This document shows positions 46,372 to 55,642 of a stretch of 64,000 nucleotides of DNA, in pieces. Within the stretch, counting starts at the first letter, position 1; each line of letters starts with the position of its first letter. This DNA comes from Stieleria tagensis. GTDB taxonomy: Bacteria; Planctomycetota; Planctomycetia; Pirellulales; Pirellulaceae. The notes below the pieces were generated by a model. The model had not been told where the DNA came from, made no database searches, and saw nothing but the letters and a program-made list of their open reading frames with translations. Made by a program: the position numbers and the translations under genes. Location of the stretch: NCBI RefSeq assembly GCF_024129865.1, contig NZ_JAMYFE010000047.1:32548-96547 (forward strand), in the 5' to 3' direction.

Positions 46372-49170
46372 CTAAGCCTTGGTTGCCAGTTCGTCAAATA
46401 ACTCAACCAGTGCCGTGAAACGCACTGGTTTGACCATGTAACTGTTGAATCCGGCGTTGATTGCGCGCTGGCGGTCACTCTCTTGCCCATAGCCGCTGAG
46501 GGCCACGACATAGGATTGGTCGTCAAATGTTCTTAGCTGGTGCACCATTTCGTAGCCGTTCATGACGGGCATTGAAATATCGGAAAAAATGATCTCGGGG
46601 GCGAACGCACGAGCCTGTTCCAATCCTTCTGCACCGTCACTTGCCTGCTCCACCACATGCCCCATTCGCTGCAACAGCCGCACCATCAGCACACGATTCG
46701 CCCGTGTGTCCTCGACCACCAAGACCCGAAAACTGCGTCGTGGCGAGCGTTTCGGTGCAATCGATTTCGCTTCATCGGCCTGCGCCATGGGCTCACGCAT
46801 CAACGGCAACCGCACACTAAATTTGCATCCCTGGCCGAGCCCCTGACTTTCTACTTCAATCGATCCTCCGTGCAGTGCAATCAACGAATGAACCAACGAC
46901 AACCCAATCCCCAGCCCGCCTTGACCCTGCTGCTTTTCGGCGTGCAATTGGTGAAACATCTCAAACACCGACATCAAATCCGCCGCCGCGATGCCAATAC
47001 CGTTGTCTCGGACTTCGATCAATGCTTCCTGGTCGTCGGCTGTGACTGACAACCAAATCTGTCCGTTGGGTTCGGTGTATTTGGCAGCGTTGTTCAACAA
47101 ATTGACCAATACCTGCGACAACCGGGTTGCATCACCGATCAACATCAGTGGTCGGTCACTGGTATGCACGTGCAGCGTGTGAGAGCGTTGGTCGATCAAT
47201 GGCTGCGTCGATTCCATCGCGTTGCGAACCACATCACGCAAATCACAGGGTTTGGTTTGCAACTCGATTTTCCCACGGCTGATGCGTGAGACATCCAGCA
47301 AGTCGTCAATCAATCGCACCATTTGATCCACATGACGATCGATCAACTGGCTCAGCTCCCGGAACTCATCGGGATCATCTTCGACCATCTGCATCAAATG
47401 GGTCGCTGCCTTGATCGGCGAGAGAGGATTGCGAAGCTCGTGTGCGAGTGTCGCCAAAAACTCGTCTTTGCGCCGATCCGAATCCGATAACTCTGCAGCA
47501 ACCCGCCGCAGTTCTTCCTGCATCTGGTGTTGTTCGCTAATGTCAGTGTTGGTTCCGAACCATCGCCTGATGTCCCCCCTGGCATCGCGGAGCGGCATCA
47601 CCTTGGTCAGAAACGTGCGAAAGACTCCATCAGCACCACGCAGCGGAAACTCCATATTGAACGGTACGCCGTTATCGAGTGACGCCTGCCAACGATCCAA
47701 TACCTGTGGCAACGTACGTTCGTCGTGCACGGTTTGCCATCCACCATGGAGCATCTGTTCCAAAGTCGTGCCGGTATACTCGTACCAACGATTATTGAAC
47801 CAGTCGATTTGACCGTCGGGCTGGGCACTCCACGCCAATTGCGGAATCGCATCGGCCAACTGCCGAAAATGCGTTTCGCTTTCACGCAATGTTTCATCGA
47901 CGCGAACGCGATCAGTAATATCAACTGCGGTGCCGTCAAAACTAACCAGTTGGCGACGCCCGCCGCGATCTTCAAAATTCGCCCGCCCTTTTGCAAACAC
48001 CCAGCGAATGGTTCCGTCAGGATGCACCACTCGATAGTCTGCCGCATAGGGCTGGGGATCTTCGGGACGCGTTGCCGCAGCCACACCGTCTCGAATGTGT
48101 TGCCGGTCGTCAGGATGAATGGCGGCGAATGCCTGTTCGTAGGTCAGCGGGTCTGTCGAGCCGCTGAAAATCACACGAAAACGCTCATCAGATGTCAGCG
48201 TGTTGGTGTCCGGATTGATATTCCAAGCGCCCATTTCGGCGGATTCCAATGCCAATCGCCATCTTGCTTCGGCGTCTCGCAGTTCCCGTTCGGCCCGCCG
48301 CTGAGCACTGATATCGACCACCACCCCCGGCAACCGAACTGCATGCCCGGCCAAATTGCGTTCGACTCGACCGCGAGCAATCACCCAGCGAATTTCTTGG
48401 CCGTTGGGCTGTACACGGTAGGTCGCTTCATAGGTATCGCCAGACTCAATCGCCTGTTCGATCGACCGGACAACCGATGCGCGGTCGTCCGGGTGGATGG
48501 CCGCGATGTAATCCTGCAACTCTCCTCCACAAGCGGCTTGATCACTGACGCCAAACAATTGCTTTAGGTTGGGATCGGCATGCACGATGTTATCGACTAA
48601 ATCGAACTCCCATGTTCCGATTTCACCAGCAGCCAATGTCGAATTGAGTCGTGATTGAACCTCGCGAACCGCCAAGTCGTTTCGACGTTGCTCGGTGAGG
48701 TCACGGAAAACCAACGCCATTCCGACCTGATTGCCCTGTTCATCACGCAGGAGATCGGTGTTTAAATCGACCGGGCGCCGCGTGCCATCACCAGCAACCA
48801 ATAGCAATTGATCTGGGACAGGATTGATGTCGCCTGCGGCATCGGTATCACGCATGCACCGCTGTAGCAAGTTGTCGATCGGGCGCCCTGTCAATTCGCA
48901 AACCCAGCGAAACAGCGATTCGAAGGGTTGACCGACGGCCTGTGCCTGGGACCAACCGCTGATGCGTTGCGCGGCTTGGTTCAGAAAGTCGATTCGCCCA
49001 TCGGCCCGGAGCGTGACCACGGCATCGACTGTGTTCTCCAAAGCCAGTTGCATCAGCGCGGACGACGTCGCCAGCACATCACCGCGTTGGACATTTTCAA
49101 CCGTCGTTTCAGATTGGTCGAGACGCTTTTGTGACGGCTCGCATTTCGATCGCCAAAACTCACTTGACAT
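46372..49170 (-). CDS. Multi-PAS hybrid sensor histidine kinase
   Basis: Start taken at ATG 49170 (MSSEFWRSKCE), giving 932 residues; the frame opens at 49242 with Arg-rich text. Four PAS/PAC units follow one another, ending in GMALVFRDLTEQRR, PGVVVDISAQRR, FDGTAVDITDRV and FGTNTDISEQHQ. The HisKA box FLATLAHELRNPLSP carries the phospho-His near 577. The ATPase domain has N (VNLLNNAAKYT), G1 (RDNGIGI) and G2 (GGLGIGLSLV) boxes. A C-terminal receiver domain (about 810-930) has the acceptor Asp in IIFSDISMPVMNG near 865 and the conserved KP. There is no membrane segment, so it senses in the cytoplasm. The receiver and kinase are on one chain; no separate output regulator is adjacent. Confidence 0.93.
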   Translation of the reverse strand: MSSEFWRSKCEPSQKRLDQSETTVENVQRGDVLATSSALMQLALENTVDAVVTLRADGRIDFLNQAAQRISGWSQAQAVGQPFESLFRWVCELTGRPIDNLLQRCMRDTDAAGDINPVPDQLLLVAGDGTRRPVDLNTDLLRDEQGNQVGMALVFRDLTEQRRNDLAVREVQSRLNSTLAAGEIGTWEFDLVDNIVHADPNLKQLFGVSDQAACGGELQDYIAAIHPDDRASVVRSIEQAIESGDTYEATYRVQPNGQEIRWVIARGRVERNLAGHAVRLPGVVVDISAQRRAERELRDAEARWRLALESAEMGAWNINPDTNTLTSDERFRVIFSGSTDPLTYEQAFAAIHPDDRQHIRDGVAAATRPEDPQPYAADYRVVHPDGTIRWVFAKGRANFEDRGGRRQLVSFDGTAVDITDRVRVDETLRESETHFRQLADAIPQLAWSAQPDGQIDWFNNRWYEYTGTTLEQMLHGGWQTVHDERTLPQVLDRWQASLDNGVPFNMEFPLRGADGVFRTFLTKVMPLRDARGDIRRWFGTNTDISEQHQMQEELRRVAAELSDSDRRKDEFLATLAHELRNPLSPIKAATHLMQMVEDDPDEFRELSQLIDRHVDQMVRLIDDLLDVSRISRGKIELQTKPCDLRDVVRNAMESTQPLIDQRSHTLHVHTSDRPLMLIGDATRLSQVLVNLLNNAAKYTEPNGQIWLSVTADDQEALIEVRDNGIGIAAADLMSVFEMFHQLHAEKQQGQGGLGIGLSLVHSLIALHGGSIEVESQGLGQGCKFSVRLPLMREPMAQADEAKSIAPKRSPRRSFRVLVVEDTRANRVLMVRLLQRMGHVVEQASDGAEGLEQARAFAPEIIFSDISMPVMNGYEMVHQLRTFDDQSYVVALSGYGQESDRQRAINAGFNSYMVKPVRFTALVELFDELATKA

Positions 49171-49270
49171 GCCCAAATGCCTGTAAAATCCGACTCTTCG
49201 CCTCGGCCATTTGCCCCGACGACCGGGGTGGCTCACTGCCAATAGTGGACTTCGCCACTGCGTCTCTATT

Positions 49271-50530
49271 TTAGGCGCGTGTGAACTTGGCGTCGCTCAA
49301 GCGGCGTTTGGTTTCGGCCATCAAGGCGTCTTCTTCCGCTTCGGTCTCTGCAACATAGGTGACGCTGAATCGCAGAAACGCCCCGGCATCATCCCACGGC
49401 ACGGTGACGACTCCCAATTGCTCGATCAAAAACCGCGTGGCGTCTTCGGCCTTGGCAAACACTTCGCCGCTCTCGGTGCCTGAGGGAGACGGCGTGTACA
49501 GGAAATAGGTCCCGCCGGGCATCTCGCAATCGAACCCACAGTCAGTCAACACGGCGACCAGTTTCTCCATCCGCCGTTTGTATTTGGCGTGGATCCGGGC
49601 GGGAATCGAATCGTCGTCCAAGGCCGCCGCGGCGGCTTTTTGGGTGGCGATGAATTGACCGCTATCGCTGTTGTCTTTGACATCGGCAAACGCCGACACG
49701 ATCCGCTGGTGACCGGCCACGAATCCCATCCGCCAGCCAATCATGTCGTATCCCTTGCTCATCGAATGCACTTCGACGCCGACATCCATCGCCCCGGGTG
49801 TCTCCAGGAAACTCATCGGTTTGCCATCGAACGTCAGCATGATGTGTGCCGCGTCGTGGACCACGATGAACTCTTTGTCCTTGGCCAGTGCCACGACCTT
49901 TTCAAAGAACTCTCTCGTCGCCAAGCGACCGGTCGGCGAGTTCGGGTAGTTCAACACCATCATCTTGGTGCGGCGGAAAATATCGTCAGGCACACTGTCC
50001 AAATCGGGCAGAAAATCATTCTCCGCCAACAATGGCAAACGATAGACCTCGCCACCGTAGTAGCGCGTGTGCGTCCCGGCGACCGGATAGCCCGGAACGG
50101 TCATCATCGTCACGTCACCGGGATTGATGAAACAGGCCGGCAGCATCGCATAAGCCGGCTTGCTGCCGATGCAGTGGTTGATCTGCGACTGTGGGTCGAG
50201 CGTGACGCCAAAATGGCGTTGCATGAATCGCGCCGCTGCCTGCTTGTATTCGGCCACGCCGTTGTCCGCATAGCCTCGGTTGGCGGGCTGATTGATCTCG
50301 TCGGCCATCACTCGACGGACTGATTCGTCGGCCATCGAGTCATTTTCACCGATCCCGAAATCCAGCAATTGCCGATCGGGGTGTGTTTCCAACGCCGTTC
50401 GCTTGGCGCGTTTGATTTTTTCGAACTTGTAGATCTCGGTGCTTTTTCCGTACCCCGCACCACCGATGCGATCAGCGAACAACGATTGGAAATAGGGATC
50501 TTTGACTTCAGGTTCAGCAGCAGTGGACAT
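49271..50530 (-). CDS. dapL: LL-diaminopimelate aminotransferase
   Basis: A fold-type I PLP enzyme that converts tetrahydrodipicolinate directly to LL-diaminopimelate for lysine and peptidoglycan synthesis. Starting at ATG 50530 (MSTAAEPEVKDPYFQ) gives 419 residues. Characteristic blocks are LLDFGIGENDSMADESV, GYADNGVAEYKQAA, MVLNYPNSPTGRLAT, VVHDAAHIM, and the PLP lysine in HSMSKGYDMIGWRMGF. It could also be a closely related class I/II aminotransferase; the N-terminal YFQSLFADRIGG text and the SKGYDMIGWRMGF block favour DapL. No other lysine-pathway gene adjoins it. Confidence 0.83.
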   Translation of the reverse strand: MSTAAEPEVKDPYFQSLFADRIGGAGYGKSTEIYKFEKIKRAKRTALETHPDRQLLDFGIGENDSMADESVRRVMADEINQPANRGYADNGVAEYKQAAARFMQRHFGVTLDPQSQINHCIGSKPAYAMLPACFINPGDVTMMTVPGYPVAGTHTRYYGGEVYRLPLLAENDFLPDLDSVPDDIFRRTKMMVLNYPNSPTGRLATREFFEKVVALAKDKEFIVVHDAAHIMLTFDGKPMSFLETPGAMDVGVEVHSMSKGYDMIGWRMGFVAGHQRIVSAFADVKDNSDSGQFIATQKAAAAALDDDSIPARIHAKYKRRMEKLVAVLTDCGFDCEMPGGTYFLYTPSPSGTESGEVFAKAEDATRFLIEQLGVVTVPWDDAGAFLRFSVTYVAETEAEEDALMAETKRRLSDAKFTRA

Positions 50531-50620
50531 GTCTGTACTAAGAAAATTGGTCGACAAGGTTCAAACGAGCGTGAATGATAAACCCCGACGGCAGAATTCG
50601 CGAGTGCCGGAAACGATGAT

Positions 50621-52504
50621 TCAGCCCCCCAATCGACGGAGCGCTGCCGCAGCCCGCTGGTTGCTGGGATCCAACGCCACCGCACGCCGATAATGCAGTA
50701 GCGCCGTTTGCCGGTCCCCCGTCCGCTCCAGTGCAGTGGCTAGAAAATAGTCGACATCCGCCAAGTTCGGTTCCAAGGCCAGCGCCAATCGCAGCTCGCT
50801 GACAGCGTTGACCGGTTGGCCGGTCGCCAACAGCGCCCGCCCTAAATTGACATGCACCTCGGGCATCGACGGCGCTTCGCTGGCCGCGCGGCGGAACAGC
50901 GAGAGCGCCTGCTGCATGTCACCGCTCTCCGCCGACGCAGCACCCAAATTGGCAAATGAACTGGCGGCAAATCGCCCGGTGTCATGAACCGGAAGGTGAC
51001 AGACCACTGCGGTCAGCAGCGCCGCCGTGGCGGCGGCAATCAACCGCCCCGTTTGGCCCGAGCGAACAGCTTGGATCGTCCTGCTGATTCCCGCTGCGGC
51101 AAACGGAATCATCAACGCGACCAACGGGTATCGATAGCGGCCCAAGACAAAGAAGCCAACGATCGCCACGATCAACACCACAATCAATAAATACCACAAC
51201 CACAATCGTCGCCATTGGTCGATCGTCAACACCAGCCCAGCCGACGCCAGCGCCACCAGCACTCCGAAATGCCAAAGACGGTCGAACATCAACAGGACCA
51301 CCGAGTAATCCCGATAGACAACCATGCTTTCTACGTCGGGCACTTCAAAATAATTGACCACCATCAATGACTTAATCCCCAGCAGCGTCAACCAATCGGC
51401 CGGCGCGCTGCGGATGTCCTGCCAAGTCTTTTGAAAATAGAAACGCGAAACCTCTCGTGCAGACAATTCGCGACCGCTTGCTTGTTCGGCCAATCGCACC
51501 GCATCACTGCGCTCATGAAGTGGCGTCTCATGACCAGGAACCAAGGGCGAATAGACTCCGTTTGCCAATCGATTGTTGCCGATATAAAAGTTCGGTCCGG
51601 CCTGGAACGTCGTCGGCGACCACTCGCCGCCCAGTGAGGCGTTGCGCGCCGCAACGGGAAACAGCACCAACAACAACCCGGCGCAGTACAACGCCGAAAA
51701 CAGCGTCCGTGTCCGGCCATCCCAGTCGTCCCCCTGCGATCGGCTGACGCTATCACGGCGCCCCAGCCAAATCCAAATCAGTGGCAATGGCAACCACAAC
51801 AATGTGTTCTCACGCACCAACATCAAGCAGCCCAGCGTGATCCCACAGGCGATCACTTTCCAGCCCGCCACATCTCCCGAGGGCCTTGTGCCGCCGGTTG
51901 GTTGATCGGTTTTGACTTCCTCTGGGCTGCCGCCCGGCCGCCCCATCAACGGCGTCAACCAATACAAGAACAAACACAATAGGAACGACGCCAACGACGT
52001 TTTCTGAATCAATCCGTCGTAGTAGATCGCAGCCGGAAAAACCGCCAACATCACCGCCGCGATCAATCCACTGCGTCGATCAAACAGCGATTTGGTGGTC
52101 GCCCCAATCAACCCGATCGACACGGTTCCCAAGATCACCTGAACGATGCGAACCGCCGTCACACCACTGCCAAAGCACTTTAAAATGACGGCAATGAAGT
52201 AGGGATACAGTGGAGCCTGGTAGAACGTTTCACGGCCGTACCATTCGCCCCCGACAATCCGCTCTGCCCACTGAAAATAGCCCTTGGCGTCACCAATCAA
52301 ATGCAGCGTCGATGGCACCGTCTGGGTCTGAAACAGATGCACCAACCGCAACAGCAACCCCAACGCACAAATCGCCGCTAGCTGGACCGCGAAATGTTCC
52401 CAAACCGAATCGCCGGAGGTCTGCGGGGACTTTGGCAGCGCTGCCGCAGACACTGTAGATGCCGAGCGGCGACGGGTGGATACAAAAGCTTTTTTGCGAC
52501 TCAC
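50621..52504 (-). CDS. GT39-like membrane protein with C-terminal TPR repeats
   Basis: The 627-residue protein has about ten membrane helices (residues 38-510) in the ArnT/PMT-like pattern, with the early acidic loop segment HLIGDAKGYFQWAERI and YQAPLYPYFIA typical of dolichyl/undecaprenyl-phosphate-sugar-dependent transferases. A soluble C-terminal part (515-627) holds three TPR units (AASFANLGAASAESGDMQQAL, PEVHVNLGRALLATGQPVNA, ADVDYFLATALERTGDRQTA). It may transfer a sugar to protein or lipid outside the membrane, with the TPRs binding a partner (inference). Its start overlaps the stop of the CbiX-like gene by four bases (ATGA), so the two are translationally coupled. Confidence 0.82.
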   Translation of the reverse strand: MSRKKAFVSTRRRSASTVSAAALPKSPQTSGDSVWEHFAVQLAAICALGLLLRLVHLFQTQTVPSTLHLIGDAKGYFQWAERIVGGEWYGRETFYQAPLYPYFIAVILKCFGSGVTAVRIVQVILGTVSIGLIGATTKSLFDRRSGLIAAVMLAVFPAAIYYDGLIQKTSLASFLLCLFLYWLTPLMGRPGGSPEEVKTDQPTGGTRPSGDVAGWKVIACGITLGCLMLVRENTLLWLPLPLIWIWLGRRDSVSRSQGDDWDGRTRTLFSALYCAGLLLVLFPVAARNASLGGEWSPTTFQAGPNFYIGNNRLANGVYSPLVPGHETPLHERSDAVRLAEQASGRELSAREVSRFYFQKTWQDIRSAPADWLTLLGIKSLMVVNYFEVPDVESMVVYRDYSVVLLMFDRLWHFGVLVALASAGLVLTIDQWRRLWLWYLLIVVLIVAIVGFFVLGRYRYPLVALMIPFAAAGISRTIQAVRSGQTGRLIAAATAALLTAVVCHLPVHDTGRFAASSFANLGAASAESGDMQQALSLFRRAASEAPSMPEVHVNLGRALLATGQPVNAVSELRLALALEPNLADVDYFLATALERTGDRQTALLHYRRAVALDPSNQRAAAALRRLGG

Positions 52505-53280
52505 GAAACCACAACCGGTTCAGGGCCCACCAAGACGCGGCGTGCAACGGCCTGGGCCACGGCTTCATTGGGCCCCAAATAGCGACCGACGACAAATCGA
52601 ACCTGTCGGTGTCGCTGCGCCGCCTGGTCGACTTGCTGAACGATCGCATCGTACAGTCGGCCTTGGAACAACAGGTGTGGCTGAACGATCACCTGGCGAA
52701 CTTCCGGTCGTGATGCCACGCGGTCCAATACGTCGGGCAATCGCGGTTGGGCCATCGCATAAAATCCGACCGCGTGATGGATCAAACCCGCACGTCGCGC
52801 AACCACCTGCCCCAACACCTGCATGTCGGCCTGGGCGCAGGGATCATAACTGCCACGTCCGACGGCGACCAACGCGGTCTCACGGCCCAATGACATGTCG
52901 GACTCCGCAGCGGCCTGTTCGATTCGATCTCCCAACAAGCGTATGATCGACGGGGCGCGAGACAACGGCCCCGACTGGCTGTGTGTCACACCCGGCGTTT
53001 CGGCGGCACACGCGACAATGGCTCGCGGAATATCCTGCCGCGCATGACCGGCGGCAAATAACAACAGCGGCGCGACACGGACATGACGCACGCCCTGGTC
53101 CACCAGGCTCCGCCAGCCCTCGGCGATCGTCGGCTGTTGAAATTCCAACAGGCAACCTGCCACCGGATGCGGGTACAGGCACTTGGCCAGCAGATCGGCG
53201 AGTTGAAAAAACTCACGCGTCCCCTCGGCGTCACGTGTCCCATGTCCGATCAGCAAGATGCCGTCTGGTTGTTCTGCCAC
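52501..53280 (-). CDS. CbiX/SirB-type chelatase-like protein
   Basis: The 259-residue protein has duplicated chelatase halves. The first begins GILLIGHGTRDAEGTREF, with the metal-site histidine in IGHGT, and has VAPLLLFAAGHARQDIP with the second histidine. The second half begins TALVAVGRGSYDPCAQAD and has VIVQPHLLFQGRLYD. This matches class II sirohydrochlorin cobalto/ferrochelatases (long CbiX form), which insert metal into sirohydrochlorin for B12, siroheme or heme synthesis. In the second half RGS replaces the GHG loop, so only the first half keeps that histidine. Coupled to the downstream GT39/TPR gene. No other cobalamin gene is nearby. Confidence 0.87.
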   Translation of the reverse strand: MAEQPDGILLIGHGTRDAEGTREFFQLADLLAKCLYPHPVAGCLLEFQQPTIAEGWRSLVDQGVRHVRVAPLLLFAAGHARQDIPRAIVACAAETPGVTHSQSGPLSRAPSIIRLLGDRIEQAAAESDMSLGRETALVAVGRGSYDPCAQADMQVLGQVVARRAGLIHHAVGFYAMAQPRLPDVLDRVASRPEVRQVIVQPHLLFQGRLYDAIVQQVDQAAQRHRQVRFVVGRYLGPNEAVAQAVARRVLVGPEPVVVS

Positions 53281-53367
53281 CTTACACGTACTTGCGATGC
53301 CTAGTTCCTTACGCTGTGGTTGGACTCACGATGTGGAATTCACCGTGCTTGATTCACCGTGCTTGAT

Positions 53368-53772
53368 TTACGGTGTCGTCGCGACCGACGATCCGTCAAA
53401 TCCGTCGGACTTCAGCGACGCAATCGCTTGCTGCGGATCGAACCCTTCGCGATAGGTCACGATCACTTGGCGATTGTCGATCACACCCTCTTCTTTTTGG
53501 GGTGCCAGTTCGACCGCCACCACATCGTCACGCTGCTCCAGGCTCTTTTTCACACTGGGATAGCAGGCAAACGGACAATGCATTTCCGGCACGTTCAGCG
53601 TCAGCGATGCTGTGTTGACATCGGTCTGTGGGGTGATCGACGCGACCGACTCGGACGCGACGGATTCACTGGCGGCCGGCTGCGCGTCGCTCGACGCATC
53701 CGGACTGACGGTGATGAAGTACATGATTCCAGCGGCGGCCAAAATGGCGACGGCATAAGCAAGCGAACGCAT
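53368..53772 (-). CDS. Membrane-anchored HMA-like metal-binding protein
   Basis: The 134-residue protein has an N-terminal membrane/signal segment (MRSLAYAVAILAAAGIMYFI), a Ser/Ala-rich linker and a ferredoxin-like domain (about 60-130) that resembles heavy-metal-associated domains: SLTLNVPEMHCPFACYPSVK followed by DDVVAVEL and VIVTY. The metal loop reads MHCPFAC, a Cys-X3-Cys spacing rather than the usual CXXC of copper chaperones. It lies downstream of nothing obvious; the chelatase gene follows 88 bases later on the same strand. A periplasmic metal-binding or relay role is inferred. Confidence 0.75.
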   Translation of the reverse strand: MRSLAYAVAILAAAGIMYFITVSPDASSDAQPAASESVASESVASITPQTDVNTASLTLNVPEMHCPFACYPSVKKSLEQRDDVVAVELAPQKEEGVIDNRQVIVTYREGFDPQQAIASLKSDGFDGSSVATTP

Positions 53773-53994
53773 CGAGAAAATCCTTAAATCGGTGGGACAG
53801 GTAATGTGGGCAGAAAGGGCGACTGAAAAACGACCGTTCCGGCTGCTTTCGTAGCTGCCGCTATCGTTTCATCTTGACGCGGAGTGGTCAATTATCGCAG
53901 TTTCCCGGTCAGCTCGGCTGCAAACGCCGAAAACTTGAACAAATTCCTGCGTGCTTCCTCTTTTTAGGCGGTTTTTCGCCCGGAGACCTGCTCG

Positions 53995-55545
53995 TTGTAC
54001 CGCTTGCCGTCCCTCGCACCGAATCCAGCTGCAGCAGTTTGCCGCGACTTTTTTGTCGTTTGCAGGCATTTCATTGCGCGATTGGTACTGGTTGGCCTGC
54101 TAATCGGGGCCGGCTTGTTCGCAGGCGGCATCGCTGCGGCACAGTCAGCCCCGCCACAACCCTTCGTCACCTCGCCCCCGGCCTCCATCCCCGCTTGGGG
54201 TGATCCCTATCAACTGAATTCTGCGGCAAACGCAGGTGTGGCACCGGCGGTTGGAATCTTTGGCAACGGTGGATTTTTGAACGGGCCCATTTTCGGTGGT
54301 TCGCAAGGGTACACTGCGACCGCCCCCTATATCGTGGACGACCCCTACTATTTGGGAAACGCTCAGCCGCCAGGATTGAATGCTCCAATCGTCGACATGC
54401 CGCCGACCATGCAATCTGGAATGCTTGGCGGTTCGTTCATGGGCAATCTTGGCCAACGCCTGGACTCGCGATTTTATTTCCGAGCCGAATACTTGTTGTG
54501 GGACACTTCCGGCATGGGAACTCCCCCGCTGGTCACGACCAGTCCCGCTGGGACGCCCCAAGACATTGCGGGTGTGTTGGGCGAACCCGGAACCTCGGTC
54601 CTGTTCGGTGGCGGAAAAATCAATGGTGGCGCGACCAGCGGATTCATGACTCGCAGCGGAATGTGGTTCACCAAAGAACAACGGGCATCACTCGAAAGTG
54701 AATTCTTTTGGGTCGGCGGACAGGACGATGGCTACACCGGATACAGCGACGGTTCGGTGATTTTGGCACGCCCCTTTTTCGATATCGATTCCGGCCAAGA
54801 AACCGCGCAACTGCTTTCCTATCCGGACATCGTCAGCGGCAGCGTGAACGTGCAATCGGATTCCGAACTGATGTCCTATCTGCTAAGCGGACGGTTCGCA
54901 CTGTGCCCGCCCACCGGAACTTGCTGCCAGCCCTGTGGGGCGCGTGAGCGGACCGATTGGCTGATCGGCTATCGATACCTGAAACTCGAAGACTCCCTGC
55001 AAATCAACGAGAGTCTTCAATCTGAATTGACGTCGGCTCCCGGATCGGTCGCCCTGACCGACAACTTCCGCACCAAGAACCAATTCAACGGTTTGCAACT
55101 GGGTGTGATTCATGTTGAACCCTTACAGCGAGGCTGGTTCGAATCGGCACTGCGCGTGGCACTGGGCAACAACAAACAAACACTCAACATCAACGGCAAC
55201 ACCACCTACACCGAATCCGGTGTGACCGACACTTATCCTGGCGGACTGTACGCCCAGCGCACAAACAGCGGCTCGTTCACACGAGACCAGTTCGTGTTCG
55301 TTCCTGAACTCAGGCTGCGATTGGGTCTGCGAGTGACAGACCGCTTCCATTTCACGATTGGCTACTCGGCGCTCTATCTGCCAAACGTCATCCGTGCCGG
55401 CGAGCAAATTGACACAGACATCAACCCCGGACTGATTCCCGAGGAAAGTGATCCGCTGACCGGTGCGCTCCGCCCGCAGGTCCAATGGATCCAGTCAGAC
55501 TACATCGCACACGGATTGAATCTGGGCGGCGAGCTGCAGTTCTAA
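53995..55545 (+). CDS. BBP7-family outer-membrane beta-barrel protein
   Basis: The 516-residue protein matches the planctomycete BBP7 family. A signal peptide ends near residue 49 (LLIGAGLFAGGIAAAQ). A Pro/Gly/Asn-rich segment follows, then a barrel-like region starting FYFRAEYLLWDTSGMGTPPLVTT, with GFMTRSGMW, FFWVGG, DWLIGYRYLKLEDSLQI, TKNQFNGLQLGVI and the C-terminal QSDYIAHGLNLGGELQF ending in Phe, as for outer-membrane barrels. The chosen TTG start at 53995 has GGAG nine bases upstream. Function in the family is unknown; a porin-like role is usually assumed. It converges with the FecR-like gene. Confidence 0.9.
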   Translation: MYRLPSLAPNPAAAVCRDFFVVCRHFIARLVLVGLLIGAGLFAGGIAAAQSAPPQPFVTSPPASIPAWGDPYQLNSAANAGVAPAVGIFGNGGFLNGPIFGGSQGYTATAPYIVDDPYYLGNAQPPGLNAPIVDMPPTMQSGMLGGSFMGNLGQRLDSRFYFRAEYLLWDTSGMGTPPLVTTSPAGTPQDIAGVLGEPGTSVLFGGGKINGGATSGFMTRSGMWFTKEQRASLESEFFWVGGQDDGYTGYSDGSVILARPFFDIDSGQETAQLLSYPDIVSGSVNVQSDSELMSYLLSGRFALCPPTGTCCQPCGARERTDWLIGYRYLKLEDSLQINESLQSELTSAPGSVALTDNFRTKNQFNGLQLGVIHVEPLQRGWFESALRVALGNNKQTLNINGNTTYTESGVTDTYPGGLYAQRTNSGSFTRDQFVFVPELRLRLGLRVTDRFHFTIGYSALYLPNVIRAGEQIDTDINPGLIPEESDPLTGALRPQVQWIQSDYIAHGLNLGGELQF

Positions 55546-55642
55546 GTGGGCTCTCTCTCTCGAAATCTGTCGAACGCAAAACGATGGGAGACGCGATTGA
55601 TCGGACACGGGGATCATCCTACCAATTCGCGGTGACGCATCA

